From: Streptomyces sp. DvalAA-14 | Lineage (GTDB): Bacteria > Actinomycetota > Actinomycetes > Streptomycetales > Streptomycetaceae | Assembly (NCBI RefSeq): GCF_900091855.1 | Contig: NZ_FMCH01000476.1 | Location: forward strand, 1 to 64,000 | Direction of reading: 5' to 3' | Length of the DNA: 64,000 bases | Shown here: positions 34,016-42,637 of the stretch, piece by piece | How the letters are laid out: each line of letters starts with the position of its first letter | Position numbering within the stretch: position 1 is the first letter of the stretch | Made by a program: the position numbers and the translations under genes | The notes under the pieces: generated by a model | What the model saw: the letters and a program-made list of their open reading frames with translations, nothing else | What the model was told of the DNA's origin: nothing | The model's database searches: none

Positions 34016-35812
34016 ATGAGTGTGGACACCAGAACACCCCGCACTCCCACGGGGGGAGGCGCGCCGGGATTTGATGAGCGTGTGATGACCATGGCACGGG
34101 TCCCGAGCGATCCCGCCCAGGTCATCGTCAACCACGCGAGCTTCCGGGTGCAGTTGGGAGCGGCCTCGGGTCGTGCCCTCGGGCTGGACGCGACGGCGAG
34201 GATGCCCGGCGTACCGTCGCCGGCGGCCGGCGGGAAGCGCCGTCCCGCGCCCCTGGTCTGGTCCGGGCCCACGGATCCGGACGACACACTGGCCGGCCGC
34301 CTCATGCGCGCGGTGCACCAGGCCGGCTCCCCCGAAGCGGGCGGCGCCACCCAGGTCCTGCCCCGCGTCGGCAGCGGATCCGGCGCGGCGGCCGAAGCGG
34401 GTGAGACGACCGTGCTGCCCACCATCGTCGGCCAGCGCTCCGCCGGCTCCTCGACCGGCCTGCTCGGCGGCGTACGGCCGGGCCGGGGCGCGTACGACCC
34501 GCTGGACGAGCGGGCCGGTGCCGATTGGCGCGGCGGCGACGGCTACCACGGGGACGGCTACCGCGACGAGCGTTACCGGGACGACCGCTACCAGGACGAT
34601 CCTTACCGTGACGACCGCGACGACCGCGACGACCGTGACGCCGAGAACCGCAAGCCGCGCGACCGCCGCGAATCCGCCAAGCACGCCTGGTATCCCGACC
34701 GCCGGCTCAACCTCGGCATCGTGCTGCTGCCGCTGCGCGTCTTCCTCGGCCTCATCTCCGTCTACGCCGGCATGGGCAAGCTCTGCGACCGCGTCTACTT
34801 CGACGGCGGCAAGCGCGGCTCGATGGTCACCTGGCTCTCCTCACTGCACCCCTGGGCCCTCGCCGAACCGCTGCGGGACGCCGCGCTCAACCACCCGGTC
34901 GGCGCCGGCCTGAGCATCGCCTTCCTGCAGGTCGTGGTGGGCGTGCTGACCGTCTGCGGTCTGTGGCAGCGGGTCGCGGGTGTCTTCGGCGCGGCGCTGT
35001 CGGCCGCGCTGCTGGTGACCGTCAGCTGGCGGACCGTCCCGGTCTACGACGCCCCGGACTTCATCTACCTGGCCGCCTGGAGCCCGCTGATCATCGCCGG
35101 CGCCCCGGTCTACTCGATCGACGCCCACCTGGCCGGTGACGCCTGGCGGCGCCTCGGCCCGCGCGCCTCGCTGTGGGACCTGCGGCGGCGCGTGCTGCGC
35201 CGGGGCGCCATCCTGGCCGCGGTGATCGCCGGCTCCACCCTGCTGATCGGTTCGGTGCTGGGCGCGGCCGTACGGGCCACCACGCCGCGCGACGAGCGGC
35301 CGGGCCCCGGCGTCACCCCCACCAACAGCCTGCCCGGCGCGCCGCTGCCGGAGACCTCCGGTGAACCCGGTGCCACCAGTGGCGCGTCGCCGTCGCCCTC
35401 CCGGTCCGCCGCCGCGAAGAAGGCGAAGGAGAAGGCGAAGGCCCAGCAGAAGCAGCAGGCCACCGCCACCCCCAGCACCGCGCCCACCGGCCACGCGACC
35501 AGTCGCACCGGCGGTACGAGCGGCACCGGCGGCGGCGCGAGCGGTGCGCCGTCGCACAGCGGCGCGACGTCCGGGTCCGGGTCGGCCGGCTCGGGTACGG
35601 GATCCGCTTCCGGTTCCTCCGGAGGCGGCGGCTCCCAGGCCCCGCAGACCGCGCCCCCGCCGACCGCCGCCGCGCCCGCCCCGCCGCCGCCCACCGCCAA
35701 GCCGCCCACGGGCGCGATCGGCGGCCTGCTGGGCAGCCACTCCCCGACCGGTCTGCTCCTCGGCATGGAACACCGCGGTTCCGCCGCGCACGGCCGGAAG
35801 GACCTGGCCTAG
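34016..35812 (+). CDS. DoxX-family membrane protein with long flexible ends
   Basis: 598-aa protein. Residues 1-230 are cytoplasmic and low-complexity, with a Tyr/Arg/Asp-rich repeat block (YRDERYRDDRYQDDPYRDD) at about 180-205. The DoxX core at 235-400 has four hydrophobic helices (LGIVLLPLRVFLGLISVYAG, ALSAALLVTVSWRTVPVYD) and is followed by one more helix (AILAAVIAGSTLLIGSVLG). The C-terminal 170 residues are Lys/Ala then Gly/Ser/Pro-rich, probably outside the membrane. There is no ribosome-binding site at 34016, so the mRNA may be leaderless; an ATG at 34082 is an alternative. DoxX-type proteins link to redox homeostasis in actinobacteria; the role here is unknown. Confidence 0.75.
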   Translation: MSVDTRTPRTPTGGGAPGFDERVMTMARVPSDPAQVIVNHASFRVQLGAASGRALGLDATARMPGVPSPAAGGKRRPAPLVWSGPTDPDDTLAGRLMRAVHQAGSPEAGGATQVLPRVGSGSGAAAEAGETTVLPTIVGQRSAGSSTGLLGGVRPGRGAYDPLDERAGADWRGGDGYHGDGYRDERYRDDRYQDDPYRDDRDDRDDRDAENRKPRDRRESAKHAWYPDRRLNLGIVLLPLRVFLGLISVYAGMGKLCDRVYFDGGKRGSMVTWLSSLHPWALAEPLRDAALNHPVGAGLSIAFLQVVVGVLTVCGLWQRVAGVFGAALSAALLVTVSWRTVPVYDAPDFIYLAAWSPLIIAGAPVYSIDAHLAGDAWRRLGPRASLWDLRRRVLRRGAILAAVIAGSTLLIGSVLGAAVRATTPRDERPGPGVTPTNSLPGAPLPETSGEPGATSGASPSPSRSAAAKKAKEKAKAQQKQQATATPSTAPTGHATSRTGGTSGTGGGASGAPSHSGATSGSGSAGSGTGSASGSSGGGGSQAPQTAPPPTAAAPAPPPPTAKPPTGAIGGLLGSHSPTGLLLGMEHRGSAAHGRKDLA

Positions 35813-35830
35813 AACCACTGCGGCGCGATG

Positions 35831-35872
35831 ACGGCGGCCCGTACCGATCCTTCCCCGGGTACGGGCCGCCGT
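35831..35872. terminator. Strong bidirectional terminator
   Basis: A perfect 15-bp stem (arms ACGGCGGCCCGTACC at 35831 and its complement at 35858) with a 12-base loop, between the convergent DoxX and nucleotidyltransferase genes. Confidence 0.82.
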
Positions 35873-35904
35873 GGCGTGTCCGGGCGGGTGGCTCGCCGCC
35901 CCTT

Positions 35905-36657
35905 TCAGGCCCGGAGCGCCGCCAGTTCCTTCGCGGCCTCGTTGAGGTCCTTCGCCGTGTCGATGGCCCGCCAGTAGGCGCCCTGCGGGATCGGGAAGCC
36001 GGCCAGGCGGCGTTCGCGCGCCAAGTGCGGGAAGGTGGTGCGCTCGTGGTCGCCGAGGTCCGGCAGCAGCGCGGCGAAATCCGGCGCGAAAACGTACACG
36101 CCCGCGTTGATCAGATACGGCGACGGCGGGGACTCGATGAAGTCCAGCACCTGCCCGAACTCATTGGTCTCCACCGCGCCCCACGGGATACGCGGCCGGG
36201 CCAGCGCGAGGGTGGCCACGGCGTCCCGCTCCTCGTGGAAGGCGGCCATCTCCCGTAGTGAGAAGCGGGTCCAGATGTCGCCGTTGGTGGCGTACCAGGG
36301 CTCGCCGGCGCGGGGCAGCGAGGCCGCCGCGTACTTCAGGCCGCCGCCGCGTCCCAGCGGTTCGGTCTCGACCACCGTGGTGACGTTCAGCGGCAGATCC
36401 GCCGTGGCCAGCCATTTCTGCAGCACCTCGGCGAGGTGCCCGCAGGAGACCACCGCGTCGGTGACGCCTTCGGCGGCCAGCCAGGCCAGTTGGTGCCCGA
36501 TGATCGGCGTGCCCGTACCGGGGATCTCCACCATCGGCTTGGGCCGGTCGTCGGTGTACGGCCGCAGGCGCGACCCCTGCCCGCCGGCCAGGAGGACGGC
36601 CTGGGTGACCGTAACGGGGCTGCCGTGGGGCGTTGTCTGCTGCTCGACGCGCGTCAT
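35905..36657 (-). CDS. Sugar-phosphate nucleotidyltransferase
   Basis: 250-aa NTP-transferase (GT-A-like) with the signature VLLAGGQGSRLRPYTDDRPK followed by PMVEIPG, so it activates a sugar phosphate as an NDP-sugar. Other conserved parts are TEPLGRGGGLKYA, WYATNGDIWTRF and PYLINAGVYVF. The ATG at 36657 is chosen (MTRVEQQ); an upstream extension overlaps a hairpin. The exact sugar and nucleotide (glucose-1-P with dTTP or UTP, or mannose-1-P with GTP) cannot be told. No sugar-modifying genes are adjacent. Confidence 0.85.
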   Translation of the reverse strand: MTRVEQQTTPHGSPVTVTQAVLLAGGQGSRLRPYTDDRPKPMVEIPGTGTPIIGHQLAWLAAEGVTDAVVSCGHLAEVLQKWLATADLPLNVTTVVETEPLGRGGGLKYAAASLPRAGEPWYATNGDIWTRFSLREMAAFHEERDAVATLALARPRIPWGAVETNEFGQVLDFIESPPSPYLINAGVYVFAPDFAALLPDLGDHERTTFPHLARERRLAGFPIPQGAYWRAIDTAKDLNEAAKELAALRA

Positions 36658-36678
36658 GCAGCGCACCCTAGACGACAA

Positions 36679-36712
36679 GGGCGTGCGGCCCACCACGGTG
36701 GGTCGCACGCCC
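36679..36712 (-). terminator. Terminator after the small exported protein gene
   Basis: GGGCGTGCG-GCCCACC and GTGGGT-CGCACGCCC form an almost perfect 16-bp stem around a 3-base loop, just upstream of the nucleotidyltransferase start. It separates the two minus-strand genes. Confidence 0.7.
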
Positions 36713-36777
36713 CAGGACTCCGGTACGTGTTCGGCAAGCGTCCGATGTATCCCGCCGGCGGCCCCGGCAGCCGGATT

Positions 36778-37182
36778 TCACCCGACCGAGGACACCCCGG
36801 TGGCGAAAGCGGTGTCGCACACCGGCCGCGACCACGCCTGGGCACGCTGGGCGGCCCCGTCGTACTTCGCGACCGCGGCCCGGCCCAGCGAGCGGGCGAT
36901 GGAGACGCAATAGCGGGCGAGGGACGGCTGCTTGGCCATCGCGACCTGGAGGTCGGTCAGGGCCACGCCCGGGTCCTTCTCCTGGAGTTCGGCCAGCAGC
37001 CGCCGGCGCAGAGCCTCCTGGGGCGTGGCGGCGTCCTTCGTGGCCGATGCGGTCAGCACCTGCGCGTCCGAGGAGGAGGCCGCCCACGGGACGCGGGTGA
37101 CGGCGAGCGTTCCCGACAGGACGAGAACGACCGGAAGAACGAGCGCGAATGTCTTGCCGAGACGGCGAGCTACCTGGTTCAC
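36778..37182 (-). CDS. Small exported or membrane-anchored protein
   Basis: 134-aa protein. The N-terminus is basic, followed by a hydrophobic helix (FALVLPVVLVLSGTLAVT, residues 12-29) that is a signal peptide or membrane anchor. The remaining 100 residues are helical, with two Cys near the end (ARYCVSIAR and SRPVCDTAF) that could pair outside the membrane. No domain is recognised. Confidence 0.6.
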   Translation of the reverse strand: MNQVARRLGKTFALVLPVVLVLSGTLAVTRVPWAASSSDAQVLTASATKDAATPQEALRRRLLAELQEKDPGVALTDLQVAMAKQPSLARYCVSIARSLGRAAVAKYDGAAQRAQAWSRPVCDTAFATGVSSVG

Positions 37183-37405
37183 GCATCGGATCGTAGCGAC
37201 TGGTGATGTTTTGACGACATTCAGTCACCCTCCCGAGGGAGTGAAATTGCCGATGTCGCCATTCGGACGTTGACGCACAGCCGCCCGACTCACTCGAAAG
37301 GCCCCATATGCGGGGTATGCCGGGCAGTTGATGCGACCGCTGTGCCGGGTGCCGGGTGCCGGTCGGGGTCGGGTCGGGGCCGGTGGTGTGGCGGGGGCCG
37401 ATGCG
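37183..37405. other. Intergenic region, G-rich simple sequence
   Basis: This lies between a minus-strand start and the msiK terminator. It contains tandem GTGCCGG units (about 37345-37365) and G-rich runs, and holds the promoter of the small exported gene. No gene is supported. Confidence 0.5.
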
Positions 37406-37451
37406 CCGGCGGGCCGGTGACGTCCTGGAGAGGACGTCACCGGCCCGCCGG
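37406..37451 (-). terminator. Very strong terminator after msiK
   Basis: A perfect 21-bp stem (37406-37426 with 37431-37451, arm core GGGCCGGTGACGTCCT) and a GGAG tetraloop, 51 bases past the msiK stop. Confidence 0.9.
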
Positions 37452-37502
37452 GTGTGACGCAGGTTCCTACGTGGTGAGGTCTGACGCGGTCCCCCCTGGA
37501 GG

Positions 37503-38621
<1,119 letters not shown>

Positions 38622-38699
38622 GACTGGTGCAGTCCCTTCACCGGCAGGAACGTGCCGGACGATCCGAGTAAAGAGAAGAACGAACGTTGTGCGTTCTTG

Positions 38700-38715
38700 A
38701 TTGGTCTAGTCCGTT
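38700..38715. promoter_or_regulatory. DasR (dre)-like operator upstream of msiK
   Basis: ATTGGTCTAGTCCGTT matches 12 of 16 positions of the dre consensus ACTGGTCTAGACCACT, including the central TGGTCTAG core. It lies about 80 bases upstream of the msiK start. DasR is the GlcNAc-responsive GntR-family repressor. Confidence 0.5.
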
Positions 38716-38820
38716 TAATACAGACTCCCCGAGACGCTACCTCGCCGGTGCTCCCTTGTCACCAGCCCCACCCACCCTTTTCGATCCACCCCCCACCCAC
38801 GCCCGGTACACTGCTGCTGC

Positions 38821-38894
38821 GCCTCCTTAGCTCAGCTGGCCAGAGCACCGCTCTTGTAAAGCGAAGGTCGTCGGTTCGAATCCGACAGGGGGCT
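38821..38894 (+). tRNA. tRNA-Thr (anticodon TGT)
   Basis: 74 nt with the full cloverleaf: acceptor GCCTCCT/AGGGGGC (one G-U), D arm GCTC...GAGC, anticodon loop CTTGTAA giving TGT (reads ACA), and T arm GTCGG-TTCGAAT-CCGAC. The anticodon stem has one C-A mismatch at its top. CCA is not encoded. Its 3' 42 bases are the start of the repeated attachment core, so this is the intact target gene of the integrative elements that follow. Confidence 0.95.
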
Positions 38895-38897
38895 CTT
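38853..38897 (+). repeat. Attachment core copy 0 (in tRNA-Thr)
   Basis: 45-nt 3' end of tRNA-Thr, from CTTGTAAAGCG to GGGGGCTCTT. Identical copies lie at 45931 and 53119 and a diverged one at 57004. It is followed by GCCCAGGTCAGGGGCC, which recurs after copy 2 and, modified, after copy 3. It is the left boundary of the island. Confidence 0.9.
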
Positions 38898-39108
38898 CGT
38901 TTGCCCAGGTCAGGGGCCTGGCCGTCCGCTGGGCGGCCGGGCACCCGCCCGTTCAGCACATATTCTGCACGGGTCGCGTGTGCTCGACCGTACGGAAGTG
39001 CCAGGCGGTGGCGCCAAGGAGAGCGGGCGGAGCACCGTTATGGGGTCTTCCTGGGTTCCGGCGAGGGGGCCTGAGCTGGAAGCGGCGACGGCGGCCGTCT
39101 GGGCGGGA

Positions 39109-40290
39109 TCAAGTTTGTGGGAGGCGGTCCAGCTGCCGAGCCGCCGAGGGGCTTTGAGCTTTTACGGTCCGAGCGATGAGGTCGGCCGCCTGGTCGACCT
39201 CGTTCTCTGTGGTGGTGCGGCCGATGCTGAGCCGGAGGGTCGCTCGGGCCTGGTTGCGGGTGAGGCCGATCGCGGTGAGGACGTGTGAGGGTTCACTGCT
39301 TCCGGTGTTGCAGGCCGAGCCGGTGGAGGCGGCGATGCCGGGGATACGGTCGAGGAGGTCGGCGGCTTCGATCCCGGGAAGGGTGAGGCTGAGGTTCCCG
39401 GGCAGTCGCCGGTGCGGGTGGCCATTGACGCCGGCACCGGGGATCGCGGCCAGGAGGTGGTCCTGGAGTCGGTCCCGCAAGGCCTTGATGCGGGCCGACG
39501 TCGGGGCAGCGTCGCTGGTGATGAGGTGGGCGGCGGTGCCGAAGCCGACAATCGCGGGCACGTTGGGGGTCCCTGCCCGCAGTCCGCGTTCCTGCCCGCC
39601 GCCGGTCTGCAGGCCGGTGATCGGGGTGCCGCCGCGTATGTAGAGGGCGCCGATTCCCTTGGGGCCATGGAGTTTGTGGCCGGAAACAGAGGCGAGATCG
39701 ACGCCGAGTTCGGCGACGTCCAGCAGTTCGAAGCCGGCGCCCTGGGCGGAATCGGTGTGAAGGAGGATGTCACGTGCGGCGGTGATCTTCCCAATGGCCG
39801 CGAGCTGTTGGAGGGTGCCGATCTCATTGTTGGCGTGCATCACCGTCACCAGTGTGGTCTTCGGGGTCAGGGCGGCAGCGACATCGGCGGGACGGATGCT
39901 GCCGTGCCTGTCGACGCCGAGGCGGGTGACGGTGTAGCCATGGTGGTCGACGAGTCGCTGGCAGGCGGCGAGAACAGCCTTGTGCTCGATCGCGGTGGTG
40001 ACGATGTGCCCACCGTGCGGGCGGGTCGCCAGGGCGGCACCGACGATCGCGAGGTGGTTGGCCTCAGTTGCGCCGGAGGTGAAGACGATCTCCAGCTCAT
40101 TCTTCGCGCCGACCAGGTCGGCCACGCGGCGTCGGGCGGTGCGGATTGCCTGTGCGGCGGTGCGTCCGTAGGCGTGCGGGCTCGAGGGATTGCCGTACTC
40201 ATTGGTGAAGAACGGCAGCATCGCTGCCAGGACCCGTTCGTCCAGCGGGGTGGTGGCCTGATGGTCGAGGTAGATCGGTGCGGTGATCAT
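39109..40290 (-). CDS. Cysteine desulfurase (NifS/IscS/DndA-like), cassette gene 4
   Basis: 393-aa PLP enzyme that takes sulfur from L-cysteine and passes it on as a persulfide. Landmarks are YLDHQATTPLDERV near the start, FTSGATEANHLAI, HANNEIGTLQ, the PLP Lys in SVSGHKLHGPKGIGALY near residue 205, and the catalytic Cys loop STGSACNTGSSEPSHVL near 328 (long-loop IscS/NifS type). The ATG at 40290 overlaps the upstream gene's stop by four bases and has AAAGGAG eight bases before it. It is the last gene of a four-gene operon with HIT and DCD-like proteins, so it is probably the sulfur donor of that pathway. No Fe-S assembly genes are adjacent. Confidence 0.88.
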   Translation of the reverse strand: MITAPIYLDHQATTPLDERVLAAMLPFFTNEYGNPSSPHAYGRTAAQAIRTARRRVADLVGAKNELEIVFTSGATEANHLAIVGAALATRPHGGHIVTTAIEHKAVLAACQRLVDHHGYTVTRLGVDRHGSIRPADVAAALTPKTTLVTVMHANNEIGTLQQLAAIGKITAARDILLHTDSAQGAGFELLDVAELGVDLASVSGHKLHGPKGIGALYIRGGTPITGLQTGGGQERGLRAGTPNVPAIVGFGTAAHLITSDAAPTSARIKALRDRLQDHLLAAIPGAGVNGHPHRRLPGNLSLTLPGIEAADLLDRIPGIAASTGSACNTGSSEPSHVLTAIGLTRNQARATLRLSIGRTTTENEVDQAADLIARTVKAQSPSAARQLDRLPQT

Positions 40291-41228
40291 GCGGCCCGCT
40301 CCTTTTCTCGGGCGGCGGCTGCTGTCGCGGCGTACTTGTGTTCACCGTCGACCAGGTCCCAGTAGATGGCCCGGGATTCTTCGAGGACGGAGAACGCGGT
40401 GGCCAGGCAGTGCCAGTTCCGGTTCGGCTGGGCTGCGGCGAGGAAGAAGGCGTCCTCGAAGAGTCGACGAGCGCGTTTGGCCAGCGCCTCGCGGGTCGCC
40501 TGCGGTCCGAACAACTGCAAGAACCCTTGTTCCCGCAGCCATGCTTCGGCATGCTCGGCGCCGACCGCGCCCGTCAAGTGGCCGCCATCAGTTAGCGTCT
40601 GGGCGGCGAGGCGTTCAAGACGCCGGTGGCGGCGGGCGTCCTCGCCGCCCGGGCAGCGGTCGCCGGTGATCTTCCAGTCGTGCCAGCAGGGCGATTGGTA
40701 ATGGCTGAAGTCCACGTTGCCGAGGGTGGCAGTGACCTGGGGCGGAATCTGACCACGAGTCAGGTCGGCGACGTCGTAACCGGGACCGAGGGCCTCCAGG
40801 GTGAACGAGCCGGGCCGGCCGCGGCCGGGCCGGTCGATGCGGACCAGGACGGTGAGGCGGTTGGTGAAGCGGTTGGTGGGCTCGGCGAGGATCACGGCCC
40901 GCCTGTCTGCCATCAGTCCGACCGCGCGGGGCGGGATTTCCTCGATGGGGAAGGTGTTGCCGCCGCGGTAGTACTGCTTCTTCTCGACCCCGCCATCAGA
41001 GCGGATCATCAGCGTGGTCGCGCCGGTGGTGGCGGCGAGTGCGTGGGCGGCGATACGGAGCGTGGCCGCGCTGTGGTGCGGAGGAATTAGGCAGGCGTTC
41101 AGCACCGGCAACTTCAGGGAGCGCAACAGGGCCATGGTCTGCCATTTCGGCCAGCGCCGATCCTTGGCCGCGGCAGCAAGATCGTCGGCGCTGAGCGTGT
41201 GCAAGGGGCGGGGCAGGGGTATCGCCAT
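40287..41228 (-). CDS. Unrecognised 313-aa protein, possibly ATP-grasp-like, cassette gene 3
   Basis: No family is recognised with certainty. The N-terminal half (residues 30-180) has an order of elements reminiscent of ATP-grasp nucleotide-binding domains: LKLPVLNACLIPP, then ATTLMIRSDGG (compare the VRSS strand), AVGLMADRRAVILAEPTN, and SFTLEALGPGYDVADLTRGQ. The C-terminal half is helical, with two Cys (SPCWHDWKI, GDRCPGGED). It overlaps the cysteine desulfurase by four bases and follows the HIT gene by 18 bases, so it surely belongs to the same pathway. A ligase that uses the activated sulfur or a nucleotide is a possibility, not a finding. Confidence 0.6.
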   Translation of the reverse strand: MAIPLPRPLHTLSADDLAAAAKDRRWPKWQTMALLRSLKLPVLNACLIPPHHSAATLRIAAHALAATTGATTLMIRSDGGVEKKQYYRGGNTFPIEEIPPRAVGLMADRRAVILAEPTNRFTNRLTVLVRIDRPGRGRPGSFTLEALGPGYDVADLTRGQIPPQVTATLGNVDFSHYQSPCWHDWKITGDRCPGGEDARRHRRLERLAAQTLTDGGHLTGAVGAEHAEAWLREQGFLQLFGPQATREALAKRARRLFEDAFFLAAAQPNRNWHCLATAFSVLEESRAIYWDLVDGEHKYAATAAAAREKERAA

Positions 41229-41246
41229 CGGATCGTCCCCGTCTCG

Positions 41247-41867
41247 TCAGGCGGCGTCCGCGAGGTGCAGGTCGGCGAACAGTTCGGCGAAGGTACGCTC
41301 TCGGTTCGCGGTGAAGGGGTGGTCGCGCCAGTCGAAGTACTCGCCGATGCCGAGTTCGTCCGCGCAGACGCGGCGTACGAACTGACGGGCGAAACCGGCG
41401 GAGGGCCAGTAGTAGTGCTCGCCGGGGCGAGGCGAGAGGAAGAGGTAGGAGCCCTCTACGACCGTCGGCAGGTCCGTCACCGAGGTGAGCCGACGGCCCG
41501 GGCCGCCTGTCTTCGTGTAGGCGGCAGTGATTGCGTCCGGGTCCGGGACGGGGATCAGGTGCAAGTGACAGTGGCTGCAGCAGGAGGCACCGAGTTCGCA
41601 GTCGCGCGGCCCGTGCTCGGCCAGGATCACCGGCCCGTAGCGAGCTTGGATCAGCGTGCGCATCTCCTCCGACTCCGTTGCGACCCTTTCCAGACCGGCA
41701 GGGGTGACGTCGGCGGCGGCGTCCAGATGTTCGATCGGCATGAACAGGCAGTAGCCAGGGGTAAAGGCGCCACTGGTGGGCAGCAGCACCCAGCCGCCGA
41801 CAGTTTCGGTGATGATCCGGGTCGTGGCCTCGCGTGCGCTGAACTCGGTACAGAACTCGCAGTCCAT
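41247..41867 (-). CDS. HIT-family nucleotide hydrolase/transferase, cassette gene 2
   Basis: 206-aa HIT-fold protein. The histidine triad is seen as SHCHLHLIP near residue 100, and the N-terminal CEFCTEFSAR and GYCLFMPIEHLDA segments are typical. The middle C-x(n)-CC-x-HCH cluster (ELGASCCSHCH) may bind zinc. HIT proteins hydrolyse or transfer nucleoside monophosphates (AMP-lysine, AMP-sulfate, dinucleotides). The ATG at 41867 overlaps the stop of the DCD-like gene by one base (TGATG), so translation is coupled. Confidence 0.8.
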   Translation of the reverse strand: MDCEFCTEFSAREATTRIITETVGGWVLLPTSGAFTPGYCLFMPIEHLDAAADVTPAGLERVATESEEMRTLIQARYGPVILAEHGPRDCELGASCCSHCHLHLIPVPDPDAITAAYTKTGGPGRRLTSVTDLPTVVEGSYLFLSPRPGEHYYWPSAGFARQFVRRVCADELGIGEYFDWRDHPFTANRERTFAELFADLHLADAA

Positions 41868-42430
41868 CAGGATGACCTCCGGATTGGGCGGACGGAGAAC
41901 TCTTCGGCGTATCGGCTCTTCAGGTCGGCCTCGCGGCCGTAGAACGGGTGGGACGCGACGTCGTCGGTGTGGGCGCTGTCCAGGGAGAAGACGAGGAGAC
42001 GGGCCAGCGGCATGCCGTGGCGCAGACGCAGCACGGCTGGGCCGATGTTGACCAGTTCCAGCGTCAGATGACCGTTCCAGCCGGGCAGGACGAACGGACT
42101 GGTGACGTGGACGGCCAGGCCGACGCGGGCCAGGTGGCTGAGGCCGCCGATCATGCCCATCAGTCCGGCGCCGAGTCTCAACGGCTCTTCGACCGCGCCC
42201 AGCAGCATTGCGCCCGGCCTGAGATCGTACGTCTTCCACTCGGTGAGCGGCTCGCCGTACAGACCGTCGATGCTGGACTGGTCCGCGAGGTCGATCACCA
42301 CCGTGCCCGGGGCGGCGAGCGGCAGCAGCGGAGATCCGAGTGTCAACAGCAGTCCGTCGCCTCGGAGTGGGCCGGGCCACTCCAGAGTGCCTTGGTCGAT
42401 CAGCCAGGTGATCGATTCGGCTGAGAGCAT
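41867..42430 (-). CDS. DCD/dUTPase-fold protein, cassette gene 1
   Basis: 187-aa protein of the dCTP deaminase/dUTPase superfamily. It keeps the conserved strand order: YDLRPGAMLLGAVEEPLRLG, MIGGLSHLARVGLAVHVT (the G-(K)-S-S-L-x-R-x-G motif, partly altered), PGWNGHLTLELVNIG (catalytic-site Glu retained), and LRHGMPLARLLVF. The changed Ser motif leaves the activity open: dCTP deamination, dUTP hydrolysis or only nucleotide sensing. It is the first gene of the four-gene minus-strand operon, divergent from the regulator. DCD-fold proteins also occur as nucleotide-depleting phage defences. Confidence 0.72.
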   Translation of the reverse strand: MLSAESITWLIDQGTLEWPGPLRGDGLLLTLGSPLLPLAAPGTVVIDLADQSSIDGLYGEPLTEWKTYDLRPGAMLLGAVEEPLRLGAGLMGMIGGLSHLARVGLAVHVTSPFVLPGWNGHLTLELVNIGPAVLRLRHGMPLARLLVFSLDSAHTDDVASHPFYGREADLKSRYAEEFSVRPIRRSS

Positions 42431-42637
42431 GGCTCACCCCCGGGAATCAGGCAGCTATTCGTTCATCGCCTTGTCAGTCGAAGGCGGTTGCTTGAAATGT
42501 CCCCCGGGATACTCCACGATATCCATATGTCCGGTAGGGCATTTAAAGGTTTTCTCGGCATGAAATGCGGAGAAGTTCCGGTCTGCTGGCCGTGCGGACA
42601 GTGCAGACTGATTGAGGCCGCAGCGGGAGGGAGCGTG
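42431..42637. promoter_or_regulatory. Divergent promoter region of the six-gene cassette
   Basis: About 207 bases between the DCD-like and regulator starts, visibly more A+T-rich than the flanks (for example GGCATTTAAAGGTTTTCTCG). It contains the dyad TCCCCCGGGA near 42500. It is the natural place for the LysR-like protein to bind and control both arms. Confidence 0.45.
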
